DNA from: Pelomonas sp. CA6
Lineage (GTDB): Bacteria; Pseudomonadota; Gammaproteobacteria; Burkholderiales; Burkholderiaceae_C
Length of the DNA: 64,000 nt
NCBI RefSeq assembly: GCF_022549225.1
Contig: NZ_JAKZFD010000009.1
Location: 62,001-126,000, forward strand
Direction of reading: 5' to 3'
Shown: piece by piece, positions 10,371-21,513 of the stretch
Layout of the letters: every line of letters starts with the position of its first letter
How positions within the stretch are numbered: the stretch's first letter is position 1
Notes under the pieces: generated by a model
What the model was told of the DNA's origin: nothing
Seen by the model: only the letters and a program-made list of their open reading frames with translations
Database searches by the model: none
Program-made: the position numbers and the translations under genes

Positions 10371-11450
10371 ATGGCGGCAGATTCCCACCAGGCACCCCCG
10401 GGCCCCGGGGCCGCGGCCCGCAAGGCGCGCCCGATCACGCTGGCGCTGCAGGGCGGCGGCTCGCACGGTGCTTTCACCTGGGGCGTGCTGGATGCGCTGC
10501 TGGAGGACGGGCGGCTGGCGCTGGACGCGATCTCCGGCACCAGCGCCGGCGCCATGAACGCCGCCGTGCTGGCCAGTGGCTGGGCGGCCGGCGGCGCGCA
10601 GGGCGCGCGCGACGCGCTGGCCTCGTTCTGGGCCGCGGTGGGCGGGGTGTCCGGCTGCTGGGGCATGCTGCCCAAGGGCGATCTGCCGGCCTGGGCCTAC
10701 AACCGCGCGCAATGGCCGGGCTTCGCCGCGTGGGAGGCCTGGGTGAGCCAGTGGAGCCCCTATGAACTGAATCCGCTCAACCTGGACCCGCTGCGGCGCA
10801 TCGTCGACGCGCATGTGGACCTGGCCGCACTGCGTGGCGGGCCGATCAAGCTCTTCATCACCGCCACCTCGGTGCGCACCGGCCAGCCACGCGTGTTCAG
10901 CGGCGACTCGCTCAGCATCGACGCGTTGCTCGCGTCGGCCTGCCTGCCGCTGACCAGCCAGACCGTGGTGATCGACGGCGAGCCGCTGTGGGATGGCGGC
11001 TTCTCCGGCAACCCGGCGCTGTGGCCGCTGATCTACGGGGCCGATCCGGAGGACCTGCTGATCGTGCAGATCAACCCCCTCCAGCGCGACGGCATCCCGC
11101 GCACCATGGCCGAGATCAACGACCGGCTCAACGAGATCACCTTCAACGCCAGCCTGGTGGCCGAGCTGCGCGCGATCGCCTTCGTGCAGCGGCTGCTCAA
11201 GGACAAGCAGGTGGACCCACGCCGCTACAAGGATCTGCGCCTGCATCGCATCGCCGATGAGGCGGGCCTGGCGCCCTTCGATGCGTCCAGCAAGCTCAAC
11301 ACCGACCCGCGCCTGCTGCGCCAGCTCTGCGAGCTGGGGCAGCAGGCCGCGCGGCGCTGGCTCGCGCAGGAGCTGGCCCACGTGGGCCGGAGCAGCTCGC
11401 TGGACGTGGCCCAGGTCTTCCTGGCGGAACGCCCCGGACGGCCGCGCTGA
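10371..11450 (+). CDS. Patatin-like phospholipase
   Basis: A 359-residue patatin/RssA-type serine lipase. The oxyanion loop LALQGGGSHGAF (near residue 24), the nucleophile elbow ISGTSAGAMN with the catalytic Ser near 59 and the Asp of the dyad in LWDGGFSGNPALW are intact. No signal peptide is visible, so it probably acts in the cytoplasm or at the inner membrane. An AGGAG Shine-Dalgarno lies just before ATG 10371, which fixes the start. It is divergent from the glycosyltransferase; the 73-bp gap must hold both promoters. Confidence 0.93.
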   Translation: MAADSHQAPPGPGAAARKARPITLALQGGGSHGAFTWGVLDALLEDGRLALDAISGTSAGAMNAAVLASGWAAGGAQGARDALASFWAAVGGVSGCWGMLPKGDLPAWAYNRAQWPGFAAWEAWVSQWSPYELNPLNLDPLRRIVDAHVDLAALRGGPIKLFITATSVRTGQPRVFSGDSLSIDALLASACLPLTSQTVVIDGEPLWDGGFSGNPALWPLIYGADPEDLLIVQINPLQRDGIPRTMAEINDRLNEITFNASLVAELRAIAFVQRLLKDKQVDPRRYKDLRLHRIADEAGLAPFDASSKLNTDPRLLRQLCELGQQAARRWLAQELAHVGRSSSLDVAQVFLAERPGRPR

Positions 11451-11468
11451 CCGGCGGCCCTCGCAGCG

Positions 11469-12908
11469 TCAGTGCGCGGCGGGCATCGCGCCCGCGCTGC
11501 CTGGGCCGGCCGGCTCGCGCAGCAGCCAGCTCATCAGCGCGGCCACGCCGGCAAAGATCGCGCCGACCGCGAAGGCGAGCTGGAAGCCCACGGTGTAGGC
11601 CTCGGGCTGCAGCAGCCCATTCAGAATGGCATCCGAGGTACGCGAGGCCGCCAGGCTGGCCAGCACCGCCAGGCCCAGCGAGCCGCCCATCATGAAGGCC
11701 GTGTTGACCACGCCCGACGCGAGCCCCGATTCGCTGGGCGAGACCTCGCTCATGGCCGCCAGCAGCAGCGGGTTGAAGGCCATGCCGGCGCCCAGCCCCA
11801 GCAGCAGCATGCCGGGCACGATGTCGCGCATCATCTCGCCCTGGGCCGGGGCGTGGGCGAACCACAGCAGACCCGCCGCGGCGATCAGCAGGCCCACGGA
11901 CAGCGGGCGGCGCAGTCCGAAGCGCATCACGATGCGCGCCGACAGCCCCAGCGAGAACAGCGCCATGATCAGATTGGCGGGCAGGAACGCGAGGCCCACC
12001 CGCATCGCGTCGAAGCCCAGCACCAGCTGCATGTACAGCGCCGCGATGAAGAACCAGGCGAACAGCGCCGCCGCCCACAGCACGCCCATCAGGTTGGTGA
12101 CGGCGACCGAGCGCAGCCGGAACAGCGACAGCGGCATCAGCGGATGCGCCACGCAGGCCTCGATGACCAGGAAGACCAGCAGCAGCGCGAACGCGGTGGC
12201 CAGCAGGCCGAGCGTGCGTGGCGAGGTCCAGCCCATCTCATTGGCGCCGACCACGGCATAGACGGCCAGCATCAGCGACGCGGTCACGGCGATGGCGCCG
12301 GGCCAGTCCAGGGTGGCGTCGGCGGCCGTGCCGCGTCCGGGCGGCAGCAGCCACAGGCACAAAGCGCAGACCAGCACGCCGATGGGCAGGTTGACGAGAA
12401 AGATCCAGTGCCAGTCCAGCGCGCTGGTCAGCACCCCACCCAGCAGCACGCCGATGCTGCCGCCGCCGGCGCAGACGAAGCCATAGACGCCCATGGCCTT
12501 GGCGCGCTCGGCCGGTTCGGTGAACAGGTTCATGATCAGCGATAGCGCGATCGCCGACACCACCGCGCCGCCCAGCCCCTGCACCGCGCGCGCCGCCACC
12601 AGCATGACCTGGCTGTGCGCCAGGCCGCAGGCGGCGGAGGCGAGCGTGAACAGCGCCAGCCCGGCGAGGAACATGCGCCGGTGGCCGTAGAGGTCGCCCA
12701 GCCGGCCGCCCAGCAGCATGAAGCCGCCAAAGCTGAGCATGTAGGCATTGACCACCCAGACCAACGAGGTTTCGGTGAAGCCGAGGTCGGCGCGGATGGA
12801 GGGCAGGGCGACGTTCACGATGGTCGTGTCCAGCACGATCATCAGCACGCCCAGGCACAGAACGCAGAGCGCCAGCCAGCGATGGCGGGCAAAGGAGGCA
12901 GCAGTCAT
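11469..12908 (-). CDS. MFS exporter, DHA2 (EmrB/QacA) family
   Basis: A 479-residue, 14-helix proton-driven drug exporter. Motif A appears as GGRLGDLYGHRRMFLAGLAL after helix 2. The DHA2-typical motif VLDTTIVNVALPSI in helix 1 and motif C region (VLLGGVLTSALDWHWIFLVN) in helix 5 are present. A GGAG site precedes the ATG at 12908. No EmrA-type adaptor or regulator adjoins it, so it probably works alone in the inner membrane. Substrate unknown. Confidence 0.93.
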   Translation of the reverse strand: MTAASFARHRWLALCVLCLGVLMIVLDTTIVNVALPSIRADLGFTETSLVWVVNAYMLSFGGFMLLGGRLGDLYGHRRMFLAGLALFTLASAACGLAHSQVMLVAARAVQGLGGAVVSAIALSLIMNLFTEPAERAKAMGVYGFVCAGGGSIGVLLGGVLTSALDWHWIFLVNLPIGVLVCALCLWLLPPGRGTAADATLDWPGAIAVTASLMLAVYAVVGANEMGWTSPRTLGLLATAFALLLVFLVIEACVAHPLMPLSLFRLRSVAVTNLMGVLWAAALFAWFFIAALYMQLVLGFDAMRVGLAFLPANLIMALFSLGLSARIVMRFGLRRPLSVGLLIAAAGLLWFAHAPAQGEMMRDIVPGMLLLGLGAGMAFNPLLLAAMSEVSPSESGLASGVVNTAFMMGGSLGLAVLASLAASRTSDAILNGLLQPEAYTVGFQLAFAVGAIFAGVAALMSWLLREPAGPGSAGAMPAAH

Positions 12909-13061
12909 GGAACTCCGATCGGGGCCGCGACGGGCGGCCCATGGCTGACGACGATCGGAGACACGGCCCTTCGACAGGCCAGCCGGCCCGATGCCGCCGA
13001 ACAGGCCGCGTTTGTAGCAAGGATGGCCCGGGCCGCGCCCGTGCCATTCGTCAAGGCCGGG

Positions 13062-14453
13062 TCAGCACTCGACGATGTTGACGGCCAGACCGCCGCGCGC
13101 GGTCTCCTTGTATTTGGTCATCATGTCCGCGCCGGTCTCGCGCATGGTCTTGATCACCTTGTCCAGGCTGACGAAGTGCGTGCCGTCGCCGCGCAGCGCC
13201 ATGCGCGCCGCGTTGATCGCCTTCACCGACGCGATCGCGTTGCGTTCGATGCACGGGATCTGCACCAGGCCGCCGACCGGGTCGCAGGTCAGGCCCAGGT
13301 GGTGTTCCATGCCGATCTCGGCCGCGTTCTCGGCCTGCGCCGGCGTGCCGCCCATCACGGCGCACAGCGCACCGGCGGCCATCGAGCAGGCCACGCCCAC
13401 CTCGCCCTGGCAGCCCACCTCGGCGCCGGAGATGGAGGCGTTCTCCTTGTACAGGATGCCGATCGCGGCGGCGGTGAGCAGGAAGTCGACCACGCCGTCC
13501 TCGGTGGCGCCGTGGAAGAAGCGGCTGTAGTAGTGCAGCACCGCGGGCACGATGCCGGCCGCGCCATTGGTCGGTGCGGTGACGACACGACCGCCGGCCG
13601 CGTTCTCCTCGTTGACCGCCAGCGCGTAGAGGTTGACCCAGTCCATCACCTGCAGCGGATCGCGCAGCGCCGCCTCGGGGTTGCTGGTCAGCCCGCGGTA
13701 GAGCTCAGGCGCGCGGCGCTTGACCTTGAATCCGCCGGGCAGGATGCCTTCGGTGCGGCAGCCGCGCGTCACGCAGTCCTGCATCACGCGCCAGATCTTC
13801 AGCAGCCCGGCGCGCGTCTCTTCGTCGCTGCGCCAGTGGCGCTCGTTGCGGCGCATGATCTCGGCGATGGAGCAGCCCTCCTGCTCGGTCAGCGCCAGCA
13901 GCTCGGCGCCGGTCTTGAAGGGGTAGGGCAGCACCGTGGTGTCCGGCGCGATCTGCTTTTGCTTGCTGCCATCGGCCAGCACCTCCTCGCTGACGACGAA
14001 GCCGCCGCCGACCGAGTAGTACACCCGGTTCTGCAGCTCGTTGCCGTCGGCGTCGTAGGCGATCAGCCGCATGCCGTTGGCATGCAGCGGCAGGCTCTGG
14101 CGGCGGTAGAAGACCAGGTCGCGCGATTCGTCGAACGCGATCTCGCGCTCGCCCAGCAGCGGCATGCGCTTGCCCACGCGGATGCCGTCCAGGATGGCCG
14201 GGATCTGTTCGACGTCGACCAGATCCGGCTCATGCCCGGCCAGGCCCAGCAGCACCGCCTTGTCGCTGCCGTGGCCCTTGCCGGTGGCGCCCAGCGAACC
14301 GTAGAGCTGGCAGACCACGCGCACCGTGCGCTCCAGCAGCTCCTCGTGGCGCAGGCGCAGCCCGAACAGGCGCGCCGCGCGCATCGGGCCCACGGTGTGC
14401 GAGCTGGACGGCCCGATGCCGATCTTGAACAGGTCGAATACGGAAACGGCCAT
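13062..14453 (-). CDS. sdaA: L-serine ammonia-lyase (L-serine deaminase), single-chain iron-sulfur type
   Basis: A 463-residue enzyme that turns L-serine into pyruvate and ammonia using a 4Fe-4S cluster. The N-terminus [20 protein letters not shown] is the family signature; the C-terminal alpha domain contains [17 protein letters not shown] and the [19 protein letters not shown] cysteine region. I start it at MAVSVFDL with a TGGAG site; the open frame extends further upstream without similarity. It lies 106 bp after gcvP on the same strand, so the glycine-responsive leader of gcvT probably also drives it, giving glycine to serine to pyruvate in one operon. Confidence 0.96.
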   Translation of the reverse strand: MAVSVFDLFKIGIGPSSSHTVGPMRAARLFGLRLRHEELLERTVRVVCQLYGSLGATGKGHGSDKAVLLGLAGHEPDLVDVEQIPAILDGIRVGKRMPLLGEREIAFDESRDLVFYRRQSLPLHANGMRLIAYDADGNELQNRVYYSVGGGFVVSEEVLADGSKQKQIAPDTTVLPYPFKTGAELLALTEQEGCSIAEIMRRNERHWRSDEETRAGLLKIWRVMQDCVTRGCRTEGILPGGFKVKRRAPELYRGLTSNPEAALRDPLQVMDWVNLYALAVNEENAAGGRVVTAPTNGAAGIVPAVLHYYSRFFHGATEDGVVDFLLTAAAIGILYKENASISGAEVGCQGEVGVACSMAAGALCAVMGGTPAQAENAAEIGMEHHLGLTCDPVGGLVQIPCIERNAIASVKAINAARMALRGDGTHFVSLDKVIKTMRETGADMMTKYKETARGGLAVNIVEC

Positions 14454-14520
14454 CGCGGGGCTCCAGTTCGGCAAAGGCGCGGCATGCGGGATCGCCGCAG
14501 CGCACCGGGGGCATTGTGCG

Positions 14521-14549
14521 CTCCGGGGTCGGGATGGCCGGCCCCGGAG
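14521..14549 (-). other. Hairpin in the gcvP-sdaA junction
   Basis: Perfect 8-bp inverted repeat (CTCCGGGG / CCCCGGAG) with a 13-nt loop, 11 bp after the gcvP stop. It has no T-run on the transcribed side, so it is not an intrinsic terminator. It could protect or process the mRNA between gcvP and sdaA. Confidence 0.5.
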
Positions 14550-14559
14550 GCAGAAGGGC

Positions 14560-17454
<2,895 letters not shown>

Positions 17455-17481
17455 GGCGGGCATTCCTGGGGCGATGCAGGA

Positions 17482-17512
17482 CCGGGCCCGGGTCCGAAGA
17501 CCCAGGGCCCGG
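17482..17512 (-). other. Strong intercistronic hairpin between gcvH and gcvP
   Basis: An 8-bp perfect stem (CCGGGCCC/GGGCCCGG), continued after one bulged A by 5 more pairs to a CGAA loop. No T-run follows in the direction of transcription. It probably tunes mRNA stability or the GcvH:GcvP ratio (GcvH is needed in excess over GcvP) rather than ending transcription; that role is inference. Confidence 0.55.
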
Positions 17513-17541
17513 CGATCAGTACGGGCGGGGACGGCGCGGGA

Positions 17542-17916
17542 TCAGCTGTTCTTGACCAGCTCGTCGTAGGCGGTGCCGTCCAGCAGGCCGTCCAGCTCGC
17601 CGGGGTTGGACAGCTTGACCTTGAAGAACCAGCCGGACTTCAGCGGATCGCTGTTGGCCAGCGAGGGGTCGTCGCGCAGCGCTTCGTTGACCTCGACGAT
17701 CTCGCCGGAGACGGGCGCGTAGACGTCCGCGGCGGCCTTCACCGACTCGACCACGCCGGCGACTTCCTTGGCCGCGTAGCTCTTGCCGACTTCCGGCAGG
17801 TCGACGAAGACCACGTCACCCAGCGCGTCCTGCGCGTGGACCGTGATGCCCACGGTCACGACGCCGTCGGCTTCGATCTGGACCCATTCGTGGTCGGGCG
17901 TGTACTTGATGCTCAT
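17542..17916 (-). CDS. gcvH: Glycine cleavage system H protein
   Basis: A 124-residue lipoyl carrier that shuttles the aminomethyl intermediate between the P, T and L proteins. The lipoylated lysine is K60 in [15 protein letters not shown]; the N-terminus YTPDHEWV is typical. A CGGAG ribosome site lies 7 bases before ATG 17916. It sits between gcvT and gcvP in the usual order, 44 bp after gcvT. Confidence 0.98.
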   Translation of the reverse strand: MSIKYTPDHEWVQIEADGVVTVGITVHAQDALGDVVFVDLPEVGKSYAAKEVAGVVESVKAAADVYAPVSGEIVEVNEALRDDPSLANSDPLKSGWFFKVKLSNPGELDGLLDGTAYDELVKNS

Positions 17917-17960
17917 GGAATGCTCCGTGCTGGGGGTTGAACTGGTGGGGAGAGGTGGGC

Positions 17961-19082
17961 TCAGCCGCGGTAGTAGCGGTTGGGCGTGAAGGGGGTGGGG
18001 CTGACCGTCATCGGGGTGCGCTTGTCGCGCACCAGCGCGAAGATCTCGGTGCCCTGCGCGGCGAAGGCGGTCTGCACATAGGCCAGCGCGACCGGCTTGC
18101 CCACCGTGGGGCCCAGCGTGCCGCTGGTGACCACGCCGATCTCGTTGCCGTCGGCGTCGACCAATCGGGCGCCCTCGCGCACCGGCATGCGCTCACTGCT
18201 GACCAGGCCCACGCGCTTCTTCGCGACGCCGTTGGCCAGCTGGGCATCGATGATCGCGGCGCCGGGGTAGCCGCCGGCGCGGGCGCCGCCGGCGCGGCGC
18301 ACCTTCTGGATGGCCCAGGTCAGCGCGGCCTCGACGGGCGTCGTGCCCTGGTCGATGTCATGGCCGTACAGGCACAGCCCCGCCTCCAGGCGCAGCGAAT
18401 CGCGCGCGCCCAGGCCGATGGGCTTGACCTCCTCGTGGGCCAGCAGCTTGCGCGCCAGTTCGATCGCGCGGTCGCCGGCCACCGAGATCTCGTAGCCGTC
18501 CTCGCCGGTGTAGCCTGAGCGGGTCAGGAAGACGGGGATGCCGTCCAGCTCGAAGAAGCCGCCGGTCATGAAGGTCAGCTGCGCGACGCCCGGGTTCAAG
18601 CGTGCCAGCACCGTCGCCGCCTGCGGGCCCTGCAGCGCCAGCAGCGCCTGGTCGGGCAGCGGCTGCACCTCGCAGCGGCCGGCCAGGTGCTCTTGCATAT
18701 GGGCGATGTCCTGGTCCTTGCAGCCGGCGTTGACGACGACGAACAGGTCCTCGGCGCGGCGGCAGACCATCAGGTCGTCCATGATGCCGCCCTGGTCATT
18801 GGTGAACAGCGCGTAGCGCTGCTTGAACTCGCCCAGGTCGACGATGTCCACCGGCACCAGGGTTTCCAGCGCGGCGGCGGCGCCAGCGCCGAGCAGGCGC
18901 ACCTGGCCCATGTGGGAGACGTCGAACAGACCCGCGGCGGCGCGCGTGTGCTTGTGCTCGGCCATCACGCCGCTGGGGTACTGGACCGGCATCTCGTAGC
19001 CGGCGAAAGGCACCATCTTGGCGCCCAGCTCCAGGTGCAGCGCGTGCAGGGGGGTGGTCTTGAGGGTCTGGTCAGCGGACAT
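17961..19082 (-). CDS. gcvT: Glycine cleavage system aminomethyltransferase (T protein)
   Basis: A 373-residue folate enzyme that releases ammonia from the GcvH-bound intermediate and makes 5,10-methylene-tetrahydrofolate. Signatures include the start [20 protein letters not shown], the FDVSHMGQ loop near residue 53 and the folate/active-site stretch [12 protein letters not shown] near 195. First gene of the gcvTHP-sdaA operon. Its GGAG ribosome site (19089-19092) directly follows one arm of a stem in the leader, which links it to the riboswitch. Confidence 0.98.
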   Translation of the reverse strand: MSADQTLKTTPLHALHLELGAKMVPFAGYEMPVQYPSGVMAEHKHTRAAAGLFDVSHMGQVRLLGAGAAAALETLVPVDIVDLGEFKQRYALFTNDQGGIMDDLMVCRRAEDLFVVVNAGCKDQDIAHMQEHLAGRCEVQPLPDQALLALQGPQAATVLARLNPGVAQLTFMTGGFFELDGIPVFLTRSGYTGEDGYEISVAGDRAIELARKLLAHEEVKPIGLGARDSLRLEAGLCLYGHDIDQGTTPVEAALTWAIQKVRRAGGARAGGYPGAAIIDAQLANGVAKKRVGLVSSERMPVREGARLVDADGNEIGVVTSGTLGPTVGKPVALAYVQTAFAAQGTEIFALVRDKRTPMTVSPTPFTPNRYYRG

Positions 19083-19088
19083 GTCTCA

Positions 19089-19156
19089 CTCCGAGGGCAT
19101 TTGGAAGCCCACCGACTCGACCGGTTGTCCGGCGTCCCCGGTGGGGTGATGCCCTC
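19089..19156 (-). promoter_or_regulatory. Probable expression platform of the glycine riboswitch (sequesters gcvT ribosome site)
   Basis: On the transcribed strand GAGGGCAT (19156-19149) can pair perfectly with ATGCCCTC (19100-19093), which ends against the gcvT Shine-Dalgarno GGAG. The 5' arm overlaps the 3' strand of the closing P1 stem of aptamer 2 (CCTCACT at 19260-19254 with AGCGAGG). Glycine binding, by fixing P1, would therefore free the ribosome site: an ON switch acting on translation. The pairings are seen; the mechanism is inferred. Confidence 0.6.
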
Positions 19157-19382
19157 GCTGTCCGCTTTACCTGAGAGATTGGCCGCCGGCTCATCACCCG
19201 CGGTTTGCCCCTTCGGTGGACGGGCTCGGCCTGGGGCCGGTCCGCCTCTCTCCAGTGAGGAACATCCGGCATTCTGATGTCCGGACGTTTTGCCAGTCCT
19301 TTTGCCTGAGCGTTCGCAGCGAGGGATCACCAGTGCCACTGCGCCTTCGGCGGTCCCTCCGTAAGGGGACTCTCTCCTGACG
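19157..19382 (-). promoter_or_regulatory. Tandem glycine riboswitch (two gcvT-type aptamers)
   Basis: Two copies of the glycine aptamer on the minus strand in the gcvT leader. Aptamer 1 (about 19382-19292) has GGAGAGAGTCCCC, the core GCCGAAGGCGCAG and CTCAGGCAAAAGGAC. Aptamer 2 (about 19260-19157) has TGGAGAGAGGCGG, ACCGAAGGGGCAAACC and TCTCAGGTAAAGCGGACAG. These conserved cores are the hallmark of the family. The linker is about 31 nt and contains its own short hairpin-forming sequence. It accounts for most of the 397-bp gap between gcvT and the response regulator gene. Confidence 0.95.
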
Positions 19383-19479
19383 GGGGGCGATTGTAGCCAG
19401 GGATTCGGGGGCGCCGCCAGCGGCGGATGAAAGAGGGGGGGCGCCGGTCGGCCGGGCCAAGCCGGGCGACAATGCCGGA

Positions 19480-20139
19480 ATGCGACTGCTGCTGGTGGAA
19501 GACGACCCGATGATCGGCGAACAGCTGCTCGAGCTGTTGCGCGCCGAGGACTACGCGGTGGACTGGGTGCGTGACGGCGAGGTGGCCGACGCCGCGCTGC
19601 AGGCCCAGTCCTATGACCTGGTCTTGCTGGACCTGGGCCTGCCGCGCAAGGACGGCATGAGCGTGCTGCAGGCCTTGCGCGCGCGCAAGCAGACCATGCC
19701 GGTGCTGATCGCCACGGCGCGCGACGCCGTCGGTCAGCGCGTCGCCGGGCTGGACGCCGGGGCCGACGACTATGTGCTCAAGCCCTTCGAGTTCGATGAG
19801 CTGCTGGCGCGCCTGCGCGCGCTGCTGCGCCGCGCCGCCGGCCGCGCCGAGCCCATTTACGAACACCGCGGCGTGGCCCTCAATCCGGCCACGCGCGAGG
19901 CCACGCTGCACGGCCAGCCGGTCTCGCTGTCCTCGCGCGAATGGGCGGTGCTGGAGCCGCTGCTCGCCCGCCCCGGCGCGGTGCTGTCGCGCCAGCAGCT
20001 GGAGGAAAAGCTCTACGGCTGGAAGGACGAGATCAGCAGCAACGCGGTGGAGGTCTACATCCACGGCCTGCGCAAGAAACTGGGCGCGGAGCTGATCCAA
20101 AACGTGCGGGGCGTGGGCTACCGCGTGCCCAAGGAATGA
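19480..20139 (+). CDS. Two-component response regulator, OmpR/PhoB family (QseB/TctD-like)
   Basis: A 219-residue regulator: receiver domain (1-115) with the acidic pocket D8/D9, phospho-acceptor D51 in VLLDLGLP, conserved T79 and K101 (YVLKPF), then a winged-helix DNA-binding domain (about 125-219) ending VRGVGYRV. The stop overlaps the kinase start (ATGA at 20136-20139), so the pair is translationally coupled. No clear Shine-Dalgarno is seen before ATG 19480; the transcript may be nearly leaderless. Targets unknown; the DegQ-like protease downstream is a candidate. Confidence 0.95.
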   Translation: MRLLLVEDDPMIGEQLLELLRAEDYAVDWVRDGEVADAALQAQSYDLVLLDLGLPRKDGMSVLQALRARKQTMPVLIATARDAVGQRVAGLDAGADDYVLKPFEFDELLARLRALLRRAAGRAEPIYEHRGVALNPATREATLHGQPVSLSSREWAVLEPLLARPGAVLSRQQLEEKLYGWKDEISSNAVEVYIHGLRKKLGAELIQNVRGVGYRVPKE

Positions 20140-21461
20140 AGCTGCTGCCGCGCTCGCTGCGCTACCGACTGATCCTGTTCCTGCTTGCCGCGATGGGGCT
20201 GGCCGCGCTGATCCAGGGCGGCAGCGCCTATCGCACCGCGCTGCAGGAGGCGGACGAGATCTTCGACTACCAGATGCAGCAGGTCGCGCTGTCGCTGCGT
20301 GCCGGCATGTCGGCGGGCCTGGCGCTGCCGCTGGGTGACGAGCAGAACTTCGACCTCATCGTGCAGGTCTGGAGCCTGGACGGCACGCCGCTGTACCGCT
20401 CGGCCGGCCCGGACTGGCTGCCGCAGCGCGCGGTGCTGGGCTTCTCCACGGTGCAGCTGCAGGGCAAGCGCTATCGCGTGCTGGCCATCCAGGGGCGCTT
20501 CCAGGTCGTGCAGGTGGCGCAGGACCTGGCGGTGCGCCAGCGCATGGCCGGCCAGCTGGCCTGGCGCACCGTGCTGCCTACCGCGCTGATGTTGCCCATG
20601 CTGGCCCTGGTCGTGCTGTGGGTGGTGACCCTGTCGCTGCAGCCGGTGCAGCGGGTGCGCGCCCAGCTGGCGCAGCGCGCCGCGCGCGACCTGTCCCCGG
20701 TCAGCGATACCGACCTGCCCAGCGAGGTGCAGCCGCTGGTGCGCGAGTTCAACGCGCTGCTGGCCCGAGTGCGCCAGGCCTTCGAGGCGCAGCAGCAGTT
20801 CGTTGCCGATGCCGCCCACGAGCTGCGTTCGCCGCTGGCCGCGCTGAAGCTGCAGCTGCAGGGGCTCAGGCGCGCGCCCGACGAGGCCGCGCGCGGCCAG
20901 GCGCTGGAGCGCCTGGGCACCGGCATCGACCGCGCCACCCATCTGATCGAGCAGCTGCTGGCGCTGGCGCGCCAGGACAGCCAGGCCCAGGCGCCGCTGC
21001 AGGCGGTGGCGCTGGACGCCTTGTGCCGCGATGCCGTCGTGGAGATCAGCACGCTGGCGCATGCGCGCGGCATGGATCTGGGGCTGGGGTCTTGCGATCC
21101 GCTGCAGGTGCAGGGCGACGCGCAGGCGCTGCGCATGCTGCTGCGCAACCTGCTGGACAACGCGATCAAGTACGGCCGCGGCCGCGTCGATCTCAGCCTG
21201 AGCGCCGACGCCGGCGCCGCGCTGGTGGTGGTCGAGGACGACGGCCCGGGGATTCCCGAGGCCGAGCGCGAGCGCGTGTTCGACCGCTTCTACCGCGCCG
21301 AGGCCCAGGCCCAGCAGGCCGGCGGCAGCGGGCTGGGGCTGGCGATCGCGCAGCGCGTCGCGCAGGCCCATGGCGGTTCGCTGAAGCTGGGCGACAGCGC
21401 CCAACTCGGCGGGCTGCGCGTCGAGCTGCGCCTGCCCGGCGCCGACTTCAGACACACCTAA
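20136..21461 (+). CDS. Sensor histidine kinase, QseC/TctE-like
   Basis: A 441-residue membrane kinase. Helix 1 (LILFLLAAMGLAALIQGGSAY) and helix 2 (ALMLPMLALVVLWVVTLSL) enclose a periplasmic sensor of the 2CSK type (about 30-150). A HAMP-like linker follows, then HisKA with H-box DAAHELRSPLAALK and HATPase_c with N-box RNLLDNAIKYG, G1 DDGPGIPEAE and GSGLGLAIAQ. The first ATG overlaps the regulator stop, which sets the start; the frame is open further upstream, but only inside the regulator gene. The signal sensed is unknown. Confidence 0.95.
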   Translation: MKLLPRSLRYRLILFLLAAMGLAALIQGGSAYRTALQEADEIFDYQMQQVALSLRAGMSAGLALPLGDEQNFDLIVQVWSLDGTPLYRSAGPDWLPQRAVLGFSTVQLQGKRYRVLAIQGRFQVVQVAQDLAVRQRMAGQLAWRTVLPTALMLPMLALVVLWVVTLSLQPVQRVRAQLAQRAARDLSPVSDTDLPSEVQPLVREFNALLARVRQAFEAQQQFVADAAHELRSPLAALKLQLQGLRRAPDEAARGQALERLGTGIDRATHLIEQLLALARQDSQAQAPLQAVALDALCRDAVVEISTLAHARGMDLGLGSCDPLQVQGDAQALRMLLRNLLDNAIKYGRGRVDLSLSADAGAALVVVEDDGPGIPEAERERVFDRFYRAEAQAQQAGGSGLGLAIAQRVAQAHGGSLKLGDSAQLGGLRVELRLPGADFRHT

Positions 21462-21513
21462 GTCTTGCGCGTCACACTTGCGCCATCGAGTAGGCATCCT
21501 GATGGAGGTACTG

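Noticed and set aside
10298-10675. An upstream extension of the OGT-like gene
   Set aside because: It runs antisense through the patatin start and active-site region and matches no TPR or GT41 sequence.
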